A stretch of 64,000 nt of DNA from Kineococcus rubinsiae (GCF_011839805.1 NZ_VWPY01000011.1:1-64000), one strand, 5' to 3'. Positions 8,913 through 17,999 are shown, counted from the stretch's first letter. The notes: a model not told the origin generated them from the sequence alone. Translations and numbers: made by a program.

Positions 8913-9926
8913 ATGACTGAGAACGCATCGTTGCGGTTCGGCCTGTTCGTGCCCCAGGGCTGGCGGCAGGACCTCTCCGGCATCGACCCCGCCCAGCAGT
9001 GGGCGGCCATGAACTCGATCGCCCAGCACGCCGACACCTCGGACGTCTGGGAGTCCCTCTGGGTCTACGACCACTTCCACACCGTCCCCGAGCCCTCCGA
9101 CCAGCCCACGCACGAGGCGTGGACGCTGATGGCCGCCTTCGCCGCCTCGACGCGGCGCGTGCGCCTCGGCCAGATGTGCACCTGCATGGCGTACCGCAAC
9201 CCCGCCTACCTCGCGAAGGTCGCCGCGACGATCGACGTCGTCTCCGGCGGCCGCGTCGAGATGGGCATCGGGGCCGGCTGGTACGAGCACGAGTGGCGCG
9301 CCTACGGCTACGGGTTCCCCGGGGCCGGCGTGCGCCTGGCCATGCTCGAGGAGGGCGTGCAGATCATGGCGCAGCTCTGGAAGGACGGGACCTCGACGTT
9401 CGCGGGCGAGCACTACCAGACCGACGGCGCCATCAGCCGTCCGCTGCCCCTGCAGGACGGCGGGATCCCGCTGTGGATCGCCGGCGGCGGGGAGAAGAAG
9501 ACCCTGCGCTACGCCGCGAAGTACGCGCAGTACACGAACTTCGCGGGTGACCTCGAGACGTTCACCCACAAGTCCGAGGTCCTCGCCGGGCACCTGCAGG
9601 AGTTCGGCCGCGACCTGTCCTCGATCACGCGCTCGGCGAACTACAACATCGCCATCGGCCGGGACGAGAAGGAGGTGGCCGAGCGCATCGCGTTCCGCCG
9701 CGCCCAGCTCGATAAGCACGTCTCCCCCGAGGCCGTCGAGCGGGAGATGGCGAACTTCGCGCCGGGCGTGCCCGGGGTCGGGACGCCGGAGCAGATCGTC
9801 GAGGCCCTCAGGCCCGTCGTCGACGCCGGCATGACCTACCCGATCGTGTACTTCCCCGAGGCCGCCACCGACACCAGCGGCATCGAGCTGTTCGAGCGGG
9901 AGGTCGTCCCCGCGCTGCGCGGCTGA
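8913..9926 (+). CDS. LLM-class F420-dependent oxidoreductase
   Basis: A 337-residue luciferase-like (TIM-barrel) flavin or F420 enzyme. It opens RFGLFVPQGWRQDLSG, has LWVYDHFHTVPEPSD near residue 48, RLGQMCTCMAYRNPAYLAKVAATIDVVSGGRVEMGIGAGW around 85-125 and the ending VVDAGMTYPIVYFPEA. The GAGW and CMAYRNP regions are those used by F420-binding members rather than FMN monooxygenases, so F420 is likely, though the substrate cannot be read. TAGAGT at 8901-8906 is 6 nt before the ATG, implying a leaderless mRNA. No neighbour suggests a pathway. Confidence 0.88.
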   Translation: MTENASLRFGLFVPQGWRQDLSGIDPAQQWAAMNSIAQHADTSDVWESLWVYDHFHTVPEPSDQPTHEAWTLMAAFAASTRRVRLGQMCTCMAYRNPAYLAKVAATIDVVSGGRVEMGIGAGWYEHEWRAYGYGFPGAGVRLAMLEEGVQIMAQLWKDGTSTFAGEHYQTDGAISRPLPLQDGGIPLWIAGGGEKKTLRYAAKYAQYTNFAGDLETFTHKSEVLAGHLQEFGRDLSSITRSANYNIAIGRDEKEVAERIAFRRAQLDKHVSPEAVEREMANFAPGVPGVGTPEQIVEALRPVVDAGMTYPIVYFPEAATDTSGIELFEREVVPALRG

Positions 9927-10032
9927 GACCACCCCGCCCGGGAGCAGGAGCTTCACCCGCGGTTGGCGTGCCCGTCACCCAGGACCCCTCGGGGCCCGCG
10001 AGGGTGGCGGCACGCCCACCACGGAGGTCCTC

Positions 10033-11640
10033 GTGCCCACTGCCCTGCCGCTCCCCTCCCCCGACGGCTCCCGCCTGCCCCGCCGCTCCCTGCTGCGGGG
10101 CGGCGGCGCCTTCGCCCTGGCCGGGGCGGGGCTGCTGCTGCCCGCCTCGACCGCGTCGGCGTCCCCCGCTCTGCTGCGCCGCCACGCGCCGCAGCTGACC
10201 CACGGCGTGCAGTCCGGGGACGTGACGTCCTCGCGGGCCGTGGTGTGGACGCGGGCCGACCGCCCGGCGCGGATGTTCGTCCAGGTCTCGCCCACCGGCG
10301 ACTTCCGGCGCTCCTGCCGCACCGTGCGCGGGCCGGTCCTCACCGCCGCGAGCGACTTCACGGGCCGGGTCGAGCTCACCGGGCTGCCGCAGGGCTCCGA
10401 CGTGGACTACCGCGTGGTGCTCGGGGACCCGGACGCGCACCGGCCGGACGGCGCCTCCCTGGAGGGCTCCCTGCGCACGGCGCCGGGCCGCCGGCAGCGC
10501 CAGGGGGTGCGCTTCCTCTGGAGCGGCGACCAGGCCGGCCAGGGCTGGGGCCGCAACCCCGACCTCGGCGGCTTCCCCATCTACCGCGCCATGACGGCGC
10601 GCGAGCCCGACTTCTTCCTGCACTCCGGCGACACGATCTACGCCGACGGTCCCATCACGGGCGACGTGCTGCTGCCCGACGGCCGGACGTACCGCAACGT
10701 CGTGACCGAGGCGAAGTCCCACGTCGCGCAGACCCTCGACGACTTCCGGGGCGCGTTCCAGTACAACCTCGAGGACGACGGGCTGAAGGAGTTCTTCGCC
10801 CGCACCTCCCAGGTGAACCAGTGGGACGACCACGAGGTCCACAACAACTGGTACCCCCACCAGATCATCGAGGACCCGAAGTACACCGAGAAGAGCATCG
10901 ACGTCCTGCGCGGCCGGGGTGAGCAGGCCTGGCGCGAGCACGTGCCGATCTCCTCGCGCCGCGACGACCGCGTGTACCGGTCCTTCCACCACGGCGCGCT
11001 GCTCGACGTGTTCGTCCTGGACATGCGCTCCTACCGCGACTCCAACGCCGACGGGGCCGTCCCCGGCGGGGTCGGCCCCGAGGGCGGGATCCTCGGCGCC
11101 GAGCAGGCGCGCTGGCTCGTCGAGGCGATGGCCGCGTCGCGGGCGACCTGGAAGGTCGTGCAGGCCGACATGCCGCTGGGCCTGGTCGTGCCGGACTCCG
11201 CGACCGGTACCGACGGCATCGAGGCCGTGGCGCAGGGCGACCCGGGCGTCCCGCTGGGCCGCGAGCGCCAGATCGCCTGGATCCTGCGGGAGCTGAAGCG
11301 TCGCGGCGTGCGCAACCACGTGTGGCTCACGGCCGACGTCCACTACACCGCGGCGCACCACTACGACCCGGCGCACGCCGCCTTCACGGAGTTCGACCCG
11401 TTCTGGGAGTTCGTCTCGGGCCCCCTGCACGCGGGGTCGTTCGGGCCGAGCGCGCTGGACGCCACCTTCGGTCCCGAGGTGCGCTTCCAGGGCGTCCCGC
11501 CGCGGCAGAACACGTCGCCGCTGGAGGGCTCGCAGTACTTCGGCGAGGTCGAGATCGAGGAGGGCGGGTCCCTCACCGTGACCCTGCGCGACGTCGTGGG
11601 TGCCGCGCTCTGGTCGACGACCCTCGAGCCGCAGGACTGA
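10033..11640 (+). CDS. phoD: PhoD-family alkaline phosphatase/phosphodiesterase, Tat-exported
   Basis: A 535-residue exported metallophosphatase. Its N-terminus carries a Tat signal, RRSLLRGGGAFALAGAGLLL, ending with an ASA-type cleavage site. The mature protein has the Ig-like PhoD_N domain (LTHGVQSGDVTSSRAVVWTR) followed by the catalytic domain with SGDTIYADGP, QWDDHEVHNNWYP and WLTADVHYTAAHHY, which supply the Fe/Ca ligands. It releases phosphate from phosphomonoesters and diesters outside the membrane. GGAGG stands 8 nt before the GTG start. No Pho box is obvious to me upstream. Confidence 0.93.
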   Translation: MPTALPLPSPDGSRLPRRSLLRGGGAFALAGAGLLLPASTASASPALLRRHAPQLTHGVQSGDVTSSRAVVWTRADRPARMFVQVSPTGDFRRSCRTVRGPVLTAASDFTGRVELTGLPQGSDVDYRVVLGDPDAHRPDGASLEGSLRTAPGRRQRQGVRFLWSGDQAGQGWGRNPDLGGFPIYRAMTAREPDFFLHSGDTIYADGPITGDVLLPDGRTYRNVVTEAKSHVAQTLDDFRGAFQYNLEDDGLKEFFARTSQVNQWDDHEVHNNWYPHQIIEDPKYTEKSIDVLRGRGEQAWREHVPISSRRDDRVYRSFHHGALLDVFVLDMRSYRDSNADGAVPGGVGPEGGILGAEQARWLVEAMAASRATWKVVQADMPLGLVVPDSATGTDGIEAVAQGDPGVPLGRERQIAWILRELKRRGVRNHVWLTADVHYTAAHHYDPAHAAFTEFDPFWEFVSGPLHAGSFGPSALDATFGPEVRFQGVPPRQNTSPLEGSQYFGEVEIEEGGSLTVTLRDVVGAALWSTTLEPQD

Positions 11641-11784
11641 CGCCCCGCCCAGCCAGGCCGGCCCCCACGAGCGCGCCCGCGCGCCCCGGCCGCCGGGTCG
11701 TGCCAGCCTGGCGGCCGTGACGACCGCCGAGGACCAGCGCTGAGCACGGGCACGGGCACGGACCGGGACACGGGCCGGGCGCCG

Positions 11785-13263
11785 GTGCCGCCCACCACCC
11801 GCCCCGGCCGGGGGCGGACCGTCGCGCGGTCGTGGTGGTGGGCGCTGCCGGTCGCCGTCGCCGTGGTGACGTCGCTCTGGCGCCTGACCGCGAAGCCGCT
11901 GTGGCGCGACGAGTTCTACACGCTGTCGACGGCGGTCCGCGACTACGACGTGATGCTCGGTGGGCTCCGCGTCACCGACGCCGGGATGGGCCTCTGGTAC
12001 GCCGTCGAGCACCCGTGGGTGCAGGTCTCGCAGTCGGCGCTGTGGCTCCGGCTGCCCGGCGTGGCGGCCACCGTCCTCGTGGCCGTCCTCGCGGCCCTGG
12101 TGGCCCGCCGCCTCGCGGGGCCGGCGGCCGGTGCGGTGGCCGGGGTGCTGGCCGTCCTCGCGCCCGTGGTCGTCGACCACAGCCAGGAGGCGCGCCCCTA
12201 CCCCGTCATCACGGCCGCCGTCGCCGCGACCGCCTGGGGGCTGCTGCGCGACCGCGAGGACCCGCGCGCCCGCTGGACGCTGCTCTGGTCGGCCGCGGCG
12301 ACGGTGGCTGCGGCGCTGCACGTGCTCAGCGGGGCGCCCGCGGTGGCCGCCCTGCTCGCCGTCGCGCTCGTCGCCCCCGGGCGCCGCTCGCGGCGGCGCG
12401 TCCTCGTCGGCGCGCTGCCCGCCGCGGTCGTCACGGTGGCGATGGTCGCGGTGGGGCTCTCGCAGGCACCGGGCCGGATCGGCCCCGACTTCCCGCTGCT
12501 GGCGCAGACGGTCGCGCTCTGGACGTCCTACGCCGGCAGCCGCCCCGCGCTCGCGGGGCTGCTCGTGCTCGTCGTGGCGGGCCTGGCGCAGCTGCGCCGG
12601 CAGCCCGCGACGCTCGCCCTGGTGCTCGTGTGGGCCCTCGCCCCCGTCGCGGGCGTCGTGGCCTCGGCGGCCGCCGGGCAGCTCTTCGAGGCCCGCTACA
12701 CGACCGCGGCCGCCCCGGGGCTCGCCGTCCTCGCGGGCCTGGGCGCCCCCCGCCTGCGGCGGTGGCTGACCCGGGCGCTGCGCGCGCCCCGCGCCGCCGT
12801 CGCGCTGACAGCCGGCGTGGTGGCGCTGACGGTGGCCGGACAGGTCCCGCACCTGCTCGCCGAGCGGCGGCTGCCCTACGTCGCCGACGACATGCCGTGC
12901 GCGACCGGTGCCGTCGCCGCGGGCGCGCGGCCCGGCGACGCGGTCGTGCTGCTGGGCAACACGACCCGCCCGATGCTGCGCTACTACCTGCCCGCGGGCG
13001 TCCCCGTGACCGACGTGCTGCTGGCCACGGACCCGGCGCGCAGCGTCTCCATCGGCGGGGACGACCTGCCGACGGGGCAGCGGGCTGCCGCCCTCGCGGG
13101 GTGGGACCGCGTCTGGCTCGTCGGCGTCCGGCTCCGCGACCCGTGGCCCGTCGTCTTCCCCGACTCGCTGCGGGCCGTGCAGACGGGCCGGGCGCAGGTC
13201 GCCACCACCGACTGCGGCCAGATGCGCGTGGAGCTCTGGACGACGGCGGCCGCCGCCCCCTGA
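11785..13263 (+). CDS. GT39/ArnT-like polytopic membrane glycosyltransferase
   Basis: A 492-residue membrane protein with roughly ten hydrophobic helices and a C-terminal extracytoplasmic domain of about 130 residues containing two Cys (MPCATG and TTDCGQM) that could form a disulfide. The first loop has PLWRDEFYTLSTA, the acidic motif used by PMT/ArnT-type glycosyltransferases to bind metal and a polyprenyl-phosphate sugar. Such enzymes transfer mannose or other sugars to lipids or proteins at the outer face of the membrane. The acceptor cannot be told. GTG start chosen at 11785; an earlier start is not excluded as the upstream frame is low-complexity. It converges on the AAA ATPase gene with 15 nt between stops. 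Confidence 0.75.
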   Translation: MPPTTRPGRGRTVARSWWWALPVAVAVVTSLWRLTAKPLWRDEFYTLSTAVRDYDVMLGGLRVTDAGMGLWYAVEHPWVQVSQSALWLRLPGVAATVLVAVLAALVARRLAGPAAGAVAGVLAVLAPVVVDHSQEARPYPVITAAVAATAWGLLRDREDPRARWTLLWSAAATVAAALHVLSGAPAVAALLAVALVAPGRRSRRRVLVGALPAAVVTVAMVAVGLSQAPGRIGPDFPLLAQTVALWTSYAGSRPALAGLLVLVVAGLAQLRRQPATLALVLVWALAPVAGVVASAAAGQLFEARYTTAAAPGLAVLAGLGAPRLRRWLTRALRAPRAAVALTAGVVALTVAGQVPHLLAERRLPYVADDMPCATGAVAAGARPGDAVVLLGNTTRPMLRYYLPAGVPVTDVLLATDPARSVSIGGDDLPTGQRAAALAGWDRVWLVGVRLRDPWPVVFPDSLRAVQTGRAQVATTDCGQMRVELWTTAAAAP

Positions 13264-13278
13264 CCCGCTGGGCGCCCC

Positions 13279-14703
13279 TCAGCCGACCCCGTCGTCCCCC
13301 TCGTCGCCGTCGTCCCCGACCTCGACGCTGGTCCCCCCGCTGCCCAGCAGGCTGCGGGTCAGCGACTCCGCGTCGGAGAGCAGCTCGTCCAGGGCCGCCG
13401 CGAGGTCGGCGTCGGCGACCTCGCGGTCGTCGGTGGCCGCGAGCAGCACCGCGCGCCGCAGCAGCTCCTTGGTGAAGGACGCCGTGACGCCCGCGCTGCG
13501 CACGGCCGCGTCCTCCAGCGCGGCGGGCGAGAGCGGCAGCTCCCGCGCGTAGAGCGCGAGCAGGTGCCGGCGCGCGCGCTCGTCGGGCAGCGGCACCTCC
13601 ACCGCCAGGTCGACGCGGCCGGGCCGCTGGGCGAGCGCCTCCTCCAGCCGGTCGGCGCGGTTGGTGGTGAGCAGGAACGCGACGTCCGCGTCCCCGTCGA
13701 GCCCGTCCATGGCGTCGAGCAGCTCGAACAGCAGCGGCTGGTCGCCCGTGTGCATGCTGCGGTCCTCGGCCACCAGGTCGCAGTCCTCCAGGACGATCAG
13801 CGCGGGCTGCATCGCCCGCGCCAGCTGGGCGGCCAGCGTGACGAAGCGCAGCGCGCTGCCCGACAGCAGGATCGACGTCGTGCCGGGCGAGCGGGACAGC
13901 AGGTGCCGCACGGTCAGCGTCTTGCCGGTGCCGGGCGGGCCGTACAGGAGCACCCCGCGCTTGAGGTGCTGCCCGGCCGCGGTGAGCCGCTCGCGCTGCG
14001 CGCCGACCCCCACGACGTGGCGGGCGATCCGCTCCAGCGCACCGGGCGGCAGGACGACGTCCGCGGCCGCGACGTCCGGGCGGCGCAGGAACGTGATGCC
14101 CCCGCTGGCCGGGTCGTAGGGCGAGCCCCCGAACGAGACGACCTGCCCGCGCAGGACGCTGCGCTCGACCATCAGCCGGCGCACCTCCTCGAGCAGGCGC
14201 GGCACGACGTCCGGGTCGGCGGCGACGACCTCCAGGCCGGGCTCGCGGCCGTACTGGCGCTGTGCGGAGCGCTGGAGCACCGCGACGGGCACGCCCTCGA
14301 AGCGCAGCAGCCGCACGCCGAAGGCGACCGCGCGGCGGTCGCTGTCCGGCCCGGTGGGCAGGTTCACGTGGTCCACGGCCGCCGTGGAGAACCGGCCGTA
14401 GGTGTTGCCCAGCAGGTCGCCGAAGCTGGAGTGGTGGCGCTGGTCCCCGCCGCCCACCCCGAGGACCCGCTCGCCGCCGCCGGCCTCCGCGAGGGCGGCC
14501 AGCGCCACGTCGGCGTCGACGAACTGGTGCTCCGCGACGTCCTCGCGCACCACGGGCAGCTGCTTGACGGGCGCGCCGAGGTGCTCCGCGACGACGTCCG
14601 CGACCGACGGCTCGCCGTCCACCGACTCGGCCCGCGCGCTCTGCACGACCTCCTCGAGGAAGCTCCGGAACGTCGCGACGAACTCCTGCTGCTGCTGGTC
14701 CAC
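13279..14703 (-). CDS. AAA-family ATPase (FtsH/CDC48-like module, no protease)
   Basis: A 474-residue protein with an N-terminal domain of about 245 residues unlike anything I recognise, then one AAA module: Walker A YGPPGTGKT near residue 265, Walker B LIVLEDCD near 305, sensor 1 LLTTNRAD and arginine finger AQRPGRVD near 360, followed by a lid domain and a very acidic tail (DDGDEGDDG). There is no zinc-protease domain, so it is a remodeller rather than FtsH. It starts at GTG and is divergent from a sulfur-type leader region. Substrates are unknown. Confidence 0.82.
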   Translation of the reverse strand: MDQQQQEFVATFRSFLEEVVQSARAESVDGEPSVADVVAEHLGAPVKQLPVVREDVAEHQFVDADVALAALAEAGGGERVLGVGGGDQRHHSSFGDLLGNTYGRFSTAAVDHVNLPTGPDSDRRAVAFGVRLLRFEGVPVAVLQRSAQRQYGREPGLEVVAADPDVVPRLLEEVRRLMVERSVLRGQVVSFGGSPYDPASGGITFLRRPDVAAADVVLPPGALERIARHVVGVGAQRERLTAAGQHLKRGVLLYGPPGTGKTLTVRHLLSRSPGTTSILLSGSALRFVTLAAQLARAMQPALIVLEDCDLVAEDRSMHTGDQPLLFELLDAMDGLDGDADVAFLLTTNRADRLEEALAQRPGRVDLAVEVPLPDERARRHLLALYARELPLSPAALEDAAVRSAGVTASFTKELLRRAVLLAATDDREVADADLAAALDELLSDAESLTRSLLGSGGTSVEVGDDGDEGDDGVG

Positions 14704-14773
14704 GCGATCATCATGGTGCGGCGGACGCCACCGCCCCAGCGGTTTCCGCGGACCCGTGGCCTAGGCTCGGGGG

Positions 14774-14878
14774 GTGGACCGCACGAGCCTGCGACTGGTG
14801 CGTCGCGAGCACATCGACCTGTGCCGGGTCGGCTCCTCCTCGTGTCCGGGCTCGTCCCGGCCACGGCTGCGCCCCTGA
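14774..14878 (+). CDS. Leaderless Cys-containing leader peptide (34 aa)
   Basis: A 34-codon ORF starting at GTG with TAGGCT exactly 6 nt before it (14762-14767), so the transcript begins at the start codon. The peptide contains RREHIDLCRVGSSSC; R-R-x-H-I-D-L-C-R followed by a second Cys is the signature of the actinobacterial leader peptides that precede sulfur-assimilation operons. In mycobacteria, leaderless short ORFs with Cys codons sense cysteine supply by ribosome stalling. Here the Cys codons are 17 and 24, and a strong hairpin begins at the stop codon. It precedes two LLM monooxygenase genes. Not a stable protein; its role is regulatory. Confidence 0.8.
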   Translation: MDRTSLRLVRREHIDLCRVGSSSCPGSSRPRLRP

Positions 14879-14906
14879 CCCCTCCGGCCCCCGTGGCCGG
14901 GTCAGG
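14874..14906 (+). terminator. Attenuator-type hairpin at the end of the leader peptide
   Basis: CCTGACCC (14874-14881) pairs perfectly with GGGTCAGG (14899-14906), and an inner GGCC/GGCC stem with a 5-nt loop stacks on it across a one-sided 4-nt bulge. The leader peptide's TGA lies inside the left arm, so a ribosome reaching or stalling before the stop would change whether this hairpin forms. This arrangement suits cysteine-dependent attenuation of the downstream monooxygenase genes. Confidence 0.65.
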
Positions 14907-14953
14907 CCCCGCGGTGCCGTGCCGCCCAGCCCGCGCGGAGCCCGAGGAGACCC

Positions 14954-16147
14954 ATGAGCACCCCCCCGTACGCCGTCGGCACGTCCCTGGACGGGGCCGG
15001 TGACGCCCCCGGCGCCTGGCGCCTGGCGGCCGCCTCCGACCTGACCGCCTTCGACGGGCGCCCCGCGCGCGACGCCGCCGTGCTCGCCGAGAGCGCGGGT
15101 CTGGTCTTCGCCACCCTTGACGACGCCCTCGCGCTCCAACCCGACGAGCCCGGGCGCGTCCGCGGACGCCTCGACGCGCTGGCCACGGCCTGCTGGCTCG
15201 GGCCGCAGACGTCGCGGATCGGCCTGCTGCCCACCGTGACGCTCACGCACACCGAGCCCTTCCACGTCTCCACCGCCACGGCCACCCTCGACCTCGTCAG
15301 CGAGGGCCGTGCCGGCGTCGTCGTCGACGTCTCCACCGACGCCGCCTCCGCCGCGGCCATCGGACGGCGCGCGCCCGCACCGGCCGACGTCGTCTGGGGC
15401 CAGGCGGAGGACGTCGTCGAGGCTGTGGCCCGGCTCTGGGACAGCTGGGAGGACGACGCCGAGGTCCGCGACGTCGCCACCAGCCGCTTCGTGGACCGCG
15501 AGCGCCTGCACTACGTCGACGCGCCCGTGCGCACGGGTGACCCCGCACCGGACGGGCTCACGGGCGCGTTCACCGTCCGCGGGCCCTCGATCGTCCCCCG
15601 GACGCCGCAGGGCCGCCCGGTCGTCGCCGTGCGCCTGCCCGCCGGCGAGCGCCCGGGGTCCGCGCGGTGGCGGGCTTCCGCGCTGCGCGCCGACCTGGTG
15701 CTGCTCGGCGGCAGCGACCTGGCGGGGACGCAGGATCCCGCCCGCCTCGTCCGCGCCGGCGCGGAGGGCCGCGAGCTGCGGGTGCTCGCGAGCCTGCGCG
15801 TCGTCCTGGGCGACGACGACGACCACGCGCGCCGCCGGGCGCAGGAGCTCGACGCGCTCGGCACCGACGACGCCCCGGTGTTCGTCGGGACGGCCGAGGC
15901 CCTCGCCGCGGAGCTGGTGCGCACGTCGACGACCGCAGGCGGCTGGCTCGACGGCGTCGAGCTGCGCCCGGCCGTGCTCGCCGACGACCTCCCCCGCATC
16001 GCGCGCGACCTCGCGCCGCGCCTGGCCGCCGCCGGACTGCTCACCGACGCCCCACCCGGCTCCACCCCGCCCGGTTCGACCCTGCGCAGCCGCCTCGGCC
16101 TGCCGCGGCCGGCCAGCCGCTACGCCCGTGCGGAGGTGCCGGCGTGA
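14954..16147 (+). CDS. LLM-class flavin monooxygenase-like protein, sulfur module
   Basis: A 397-residue luciferase-like protein. The core fold is recognisable through LAESAGLVFATLDDAL near residue 45, RIGLLPTVTLTHTEPFHVSTATATLDLVSEGRAGVVV near 95 and PQGRPVVAVRLP near 215, but many positions are diverged from typical members, so it may be a specialised subunit. It sits behind a cysteine-type leader peptide and overlaps the next LLM gene by 4 nt (GTGA), so the two are co-translated. In this setting such pairs oxidise organosulfur compounds to release sulfite or sulfide; the substrate is not deducible. GAGGAGA precedes the ATG. Confidence 0.82.
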   Translation: MSTPPYAVGTSLDGAGDAPGAWRLAAASDLTAFDGRPARDAAVLAESAGLVFATLDDALALQPDEPGRVRGRLDALATACWLGPQTSRIGLLPTVTLTHTEPFHVSTATATLDLVSEGRAGVVVDVSTDAASAAAIGRRAPAPADVVWGQAEDVVEAVARLWDSWEDDAEVRDVATSRFVDRERLHYVDAPVRTGDPAPDGLTGAFTVRGPSIVPRTPQGRPVVAVRLPAGERPGSARWRASALRADLVLLGGSDLAGTQDPARLVRAGAEGRELRVLASLRVVLGDDDDHARRRAQELDALGTDDAPVFVGTAEALAAELVRTSTTAGGWLDGVELRPAVLADDLPRIARDLAPRLAAAGLLTDAPPGSTPPGSTLRSRLGLPRPASRYARAEVPA

Positions 16148-17484
16148 GCGGGCCCCGTCAGCTGCACCTCGCGGCCTTCCTGCAGGGCGTGAACCACACG
16201 ACCGTCTGGGCGGACCCTGCGGCCGGCAGCCAGGTCGCGTTCTCCTCCTTCGAGCACATGGCCCGCACGGCCGAGCGCGGCACGTTCGACTTCTTCTTCC
16301 TCGCCGAGGGCCTGCGGCTGCGCGAGCAGAAGGGCCTCATCCACGACCTCGACGTCGTCGGGCGGCCGGAGTCCATCGCCGTCCTGAGCGCGCTGGCGGC
16401 CGTCACGGAGCGCCTCGGGCTCGCCGCGACGGTGAACACCACGTTCAACGAGCCGTACGAGCTGGCGCGGCGCTTCGCCACGCTCGACCTGCTCAGCGGC
16501 GGGCGCGCGGGCTGGAACATCGTCACCTCCTCCGACGCCTTCACGGGCGAGAACTTCCGCCGCGGCGGCTACCTCGCCCACGACGAGCGGTACACGCGGG
16601 CCGCGGAGTTCGCGGAGCTGGCCAAGGAGCTCTGGGGCTCCTGGGGCGAGGGCGCCGTGCTCGGCGACCGGGCGAGCGGGGCGTTCCTGCGCGAGGAGGC
16701 CGTGCGCGAGGTCGTGCACACCGGCCCGCAGTTCGACGTCCGGGCCCGGGCGACCCTGCCCCCGAGCCCGCAGGGCCGCCCCGTGATCATCCAGGCCGGC
16801 GACTCCGAGGAGGGCCGGACGTTCGCGGCCTCCACGGCCGACGTCATCTTCAGCCGGCACAGCACGCGGGAGGCCGGGCAGGCCTTCGTCGCCGACATCC
16901 GCGGCCGGGCCGTGAGCTCCGGGCGCCGCGGCGACGACGTCAAGGTGCTGCCCGCGGTGTCCTGGGTCCTCGGGGACACCGCGGCCGAGGCCGCCGAGCG
17001 CGCGCAGCACATCCGCTTCCAGCAGGTCACGCCCGCCAACGCGATCGCCTTCGCGGAGCAGGTCTGGAACCGGGACCTGTCCGACCTCGACCCGGACGGT
17101 CCGCTGCCGGACGTCGAGCCCGTCGAGGGCGAGCTGCTGTCGCAGGGCCGGGCGGCGTCGCGGCGCATCGACCGCGCCGCGGTGAGCGCGCAGTGGCGGG
17201 AGCTGTCCCGCAGCCGCGGGCTCACGCTGCGGGAGACGGCGGCCGAGATGTCCAGCCACCAGAGCTTCGTCGGCACCCCCGAGGCCGTGGCGGAGGAGAT
17301 GATCTCCTTCCTCGACGCGGACGCCTGCGACGGCTTCGTCCTCACCCCGCACATCAACCCCGGCGGGCTCGACGACTTCGTCGACCGGGTCGTGCCGCTG
17401 CTGCGCGAGCGCGGGCGGTTCCGCAGCGAGTACACCTCGACGACCCTGCGCGGTCACCTGGGCCTGGACGGCCGCCCCCTCTGA
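16144..17484 (+). CDS. NtaA/SnaA/DszA-type FMNH2-dependent monooxygenase
   Basis: A 446-residue protein of the class II LLM group. It opens RQLHLAAFLQGVNHTTVWADP, has FDFFFLAEGLRLRE near residue 50, RLGLAATVNTTFNEPYELARRFATLDLLSGGRAGWNIVTS around 95-130, NFRRGGYLAHDERYTRAAEF and SPQGRPVIIQAGDSEEGR. This is the pattern of NtaA, SnaA and DszA enzymes that use free FMNH2 from a reductase to oxygenate sulfur- or nitrogen-containing substrates. The cysteine-type leader upstream favours a sulfur substrate. No flavin reductase or transporter gene is adjacent, so partners must be elsewhere. Confidence 0.9.
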   Translation: MSGPRQLHLAAFLQGVNHTTVWADPAAGSQVAFSSFEHMARTAERGTFDFFFLAEGLRLREQKGLIHDLDVVGRPESIAVLSALAAVTERLGLAATVNTTFNEPYELARRFATLDLLSGGRAGWNIVTSSDAFTGENFRRGGYLAHDERYTRAAEFAELAKELWGSWGEGAVLGDRASGAFLREEAVREVVHTGPQFDVRARATLPPSPQGRPVIIQAGDSEEGRTFAASTADVIFSRHSTREAGQAFVADIRGRAVSSGRRGDDVKVLPAVSWVLGDTAAEAAERAQHIRFQQVTPANAIAFAEQVWNRDLSDLDPDGPLPDVEPVEGELLSQGRAASRRIDRAAVSAQWRELSRSRGLTLRETAAEMSSHQSFVGTPEAVAEEMISFLDADACDGFVLTPHINPGGLDDFVDRVVPLLRERGRFRSEYTSTTLRGHLGLDGRPL

Positions 17485-17493
17485 GGTACGACC

Positions 17494-17535
17494 CCGCCGG
17501 GACGCCGCCGGAAACCCGGGTGACCGTCCCGGCGG
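17494..17535 (+). terminator. Candidate terminator after the monooxygenase pair
   Basis: CCGCCGGGAC (17494-17503) pairs perfectly with GTCCCGGCGG (17526-17535) over a 22-nt loop that can itself fold weakly. It begins 10 nt after the stop of the second monooxygenase gene and precedes the independent promoter of the RidA gene. Confidence 0.5.
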
Positions 17536-17555
17536 CCTCGACCAGGATGGGCCGG

Positions 17556-17999
17556 GTGAGCGACGACGCCATCTCCCTCGTCCGCCCCGCCGGGCTGGAC
17601 GGCCAGGTCCCCTACGCCTACGCGGCCGTCACGGGCCCCGGCCGGACCGTCTGGACCGCGGGCGCCTGCCCCCTGGACGCCGAGGGGCGCACCGTCGCCG
17701 CGGGTGACTTCGTCGCGCAGGCGGAGCAGGTCATGGCCAACCTCGTGGCCACCCTGCGCGCGGCCGGGGCGGAGCTGTCCGACGTCGTGAAGTCGACCGT
17801 CTTCGTCGTCTCCGCCCGGCGCGACGACCTCGGCGCGGTGTGGGACGTGGTGCGGGCCGCCTTCGGCGAGCACGACGCCCCCAGCACCCTGCTCGGGGTC
17901 AGCGCCCTGGGCTGGCCCGACCAGCTGGTCGAGGTCGAGGCGATCGCGGTCACCGCCGCGGGACCCGCGGACGGGGAGGGTGGACGAGCCGGCCTGTAA
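17556..17999 (+). CDS. RidA-family protein
   Basis: A 147-residue protein of the RidA/YjgF family, which hydrolyses reactive enamine/imine intermediates made by PLP enzymes. Visible motifs are YAYAAVTGPGRTVWTAGACPLDAEG, AEQVMANLVATLRAAGAELSDVVKSTVFV and LIGVSALGWPDQLVEVEAIA-like sequence near the C-terminus. The usual catalytic-type Arg region is replaced by LGWPDQLVEVEA, as in several RidA subgroups. I chose GTG 17556 because CAGGAT lies 7 nt upstream (leaderless pattern); ATG 17547 would add three residues. The last seven codons overlap the 3' end of RNase P RNA on the opposite strand. Confidence 0.88.
   Translation: MSDDAISLVRPAGLDGQVPYAYAAVTGPGRTVWTAGACPLDAEGRTVAAGDFVAQAEQVMANLVATLRAAGAELSDVVKSTVFVVSARRDDLGAVWDVVRAAFGEHDAPSTLLGVSALGWPDQLVEVEAIAVTAAGPADGEGGRAGL

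Noticed and set aside
9808-12852. Minus-strand open frame of 1014 codons
   Set aside because: It lies opposite the PhoD and GT39-like genes, which have clear motifs; its translation is Arg/Gly/His-rich without any domain.
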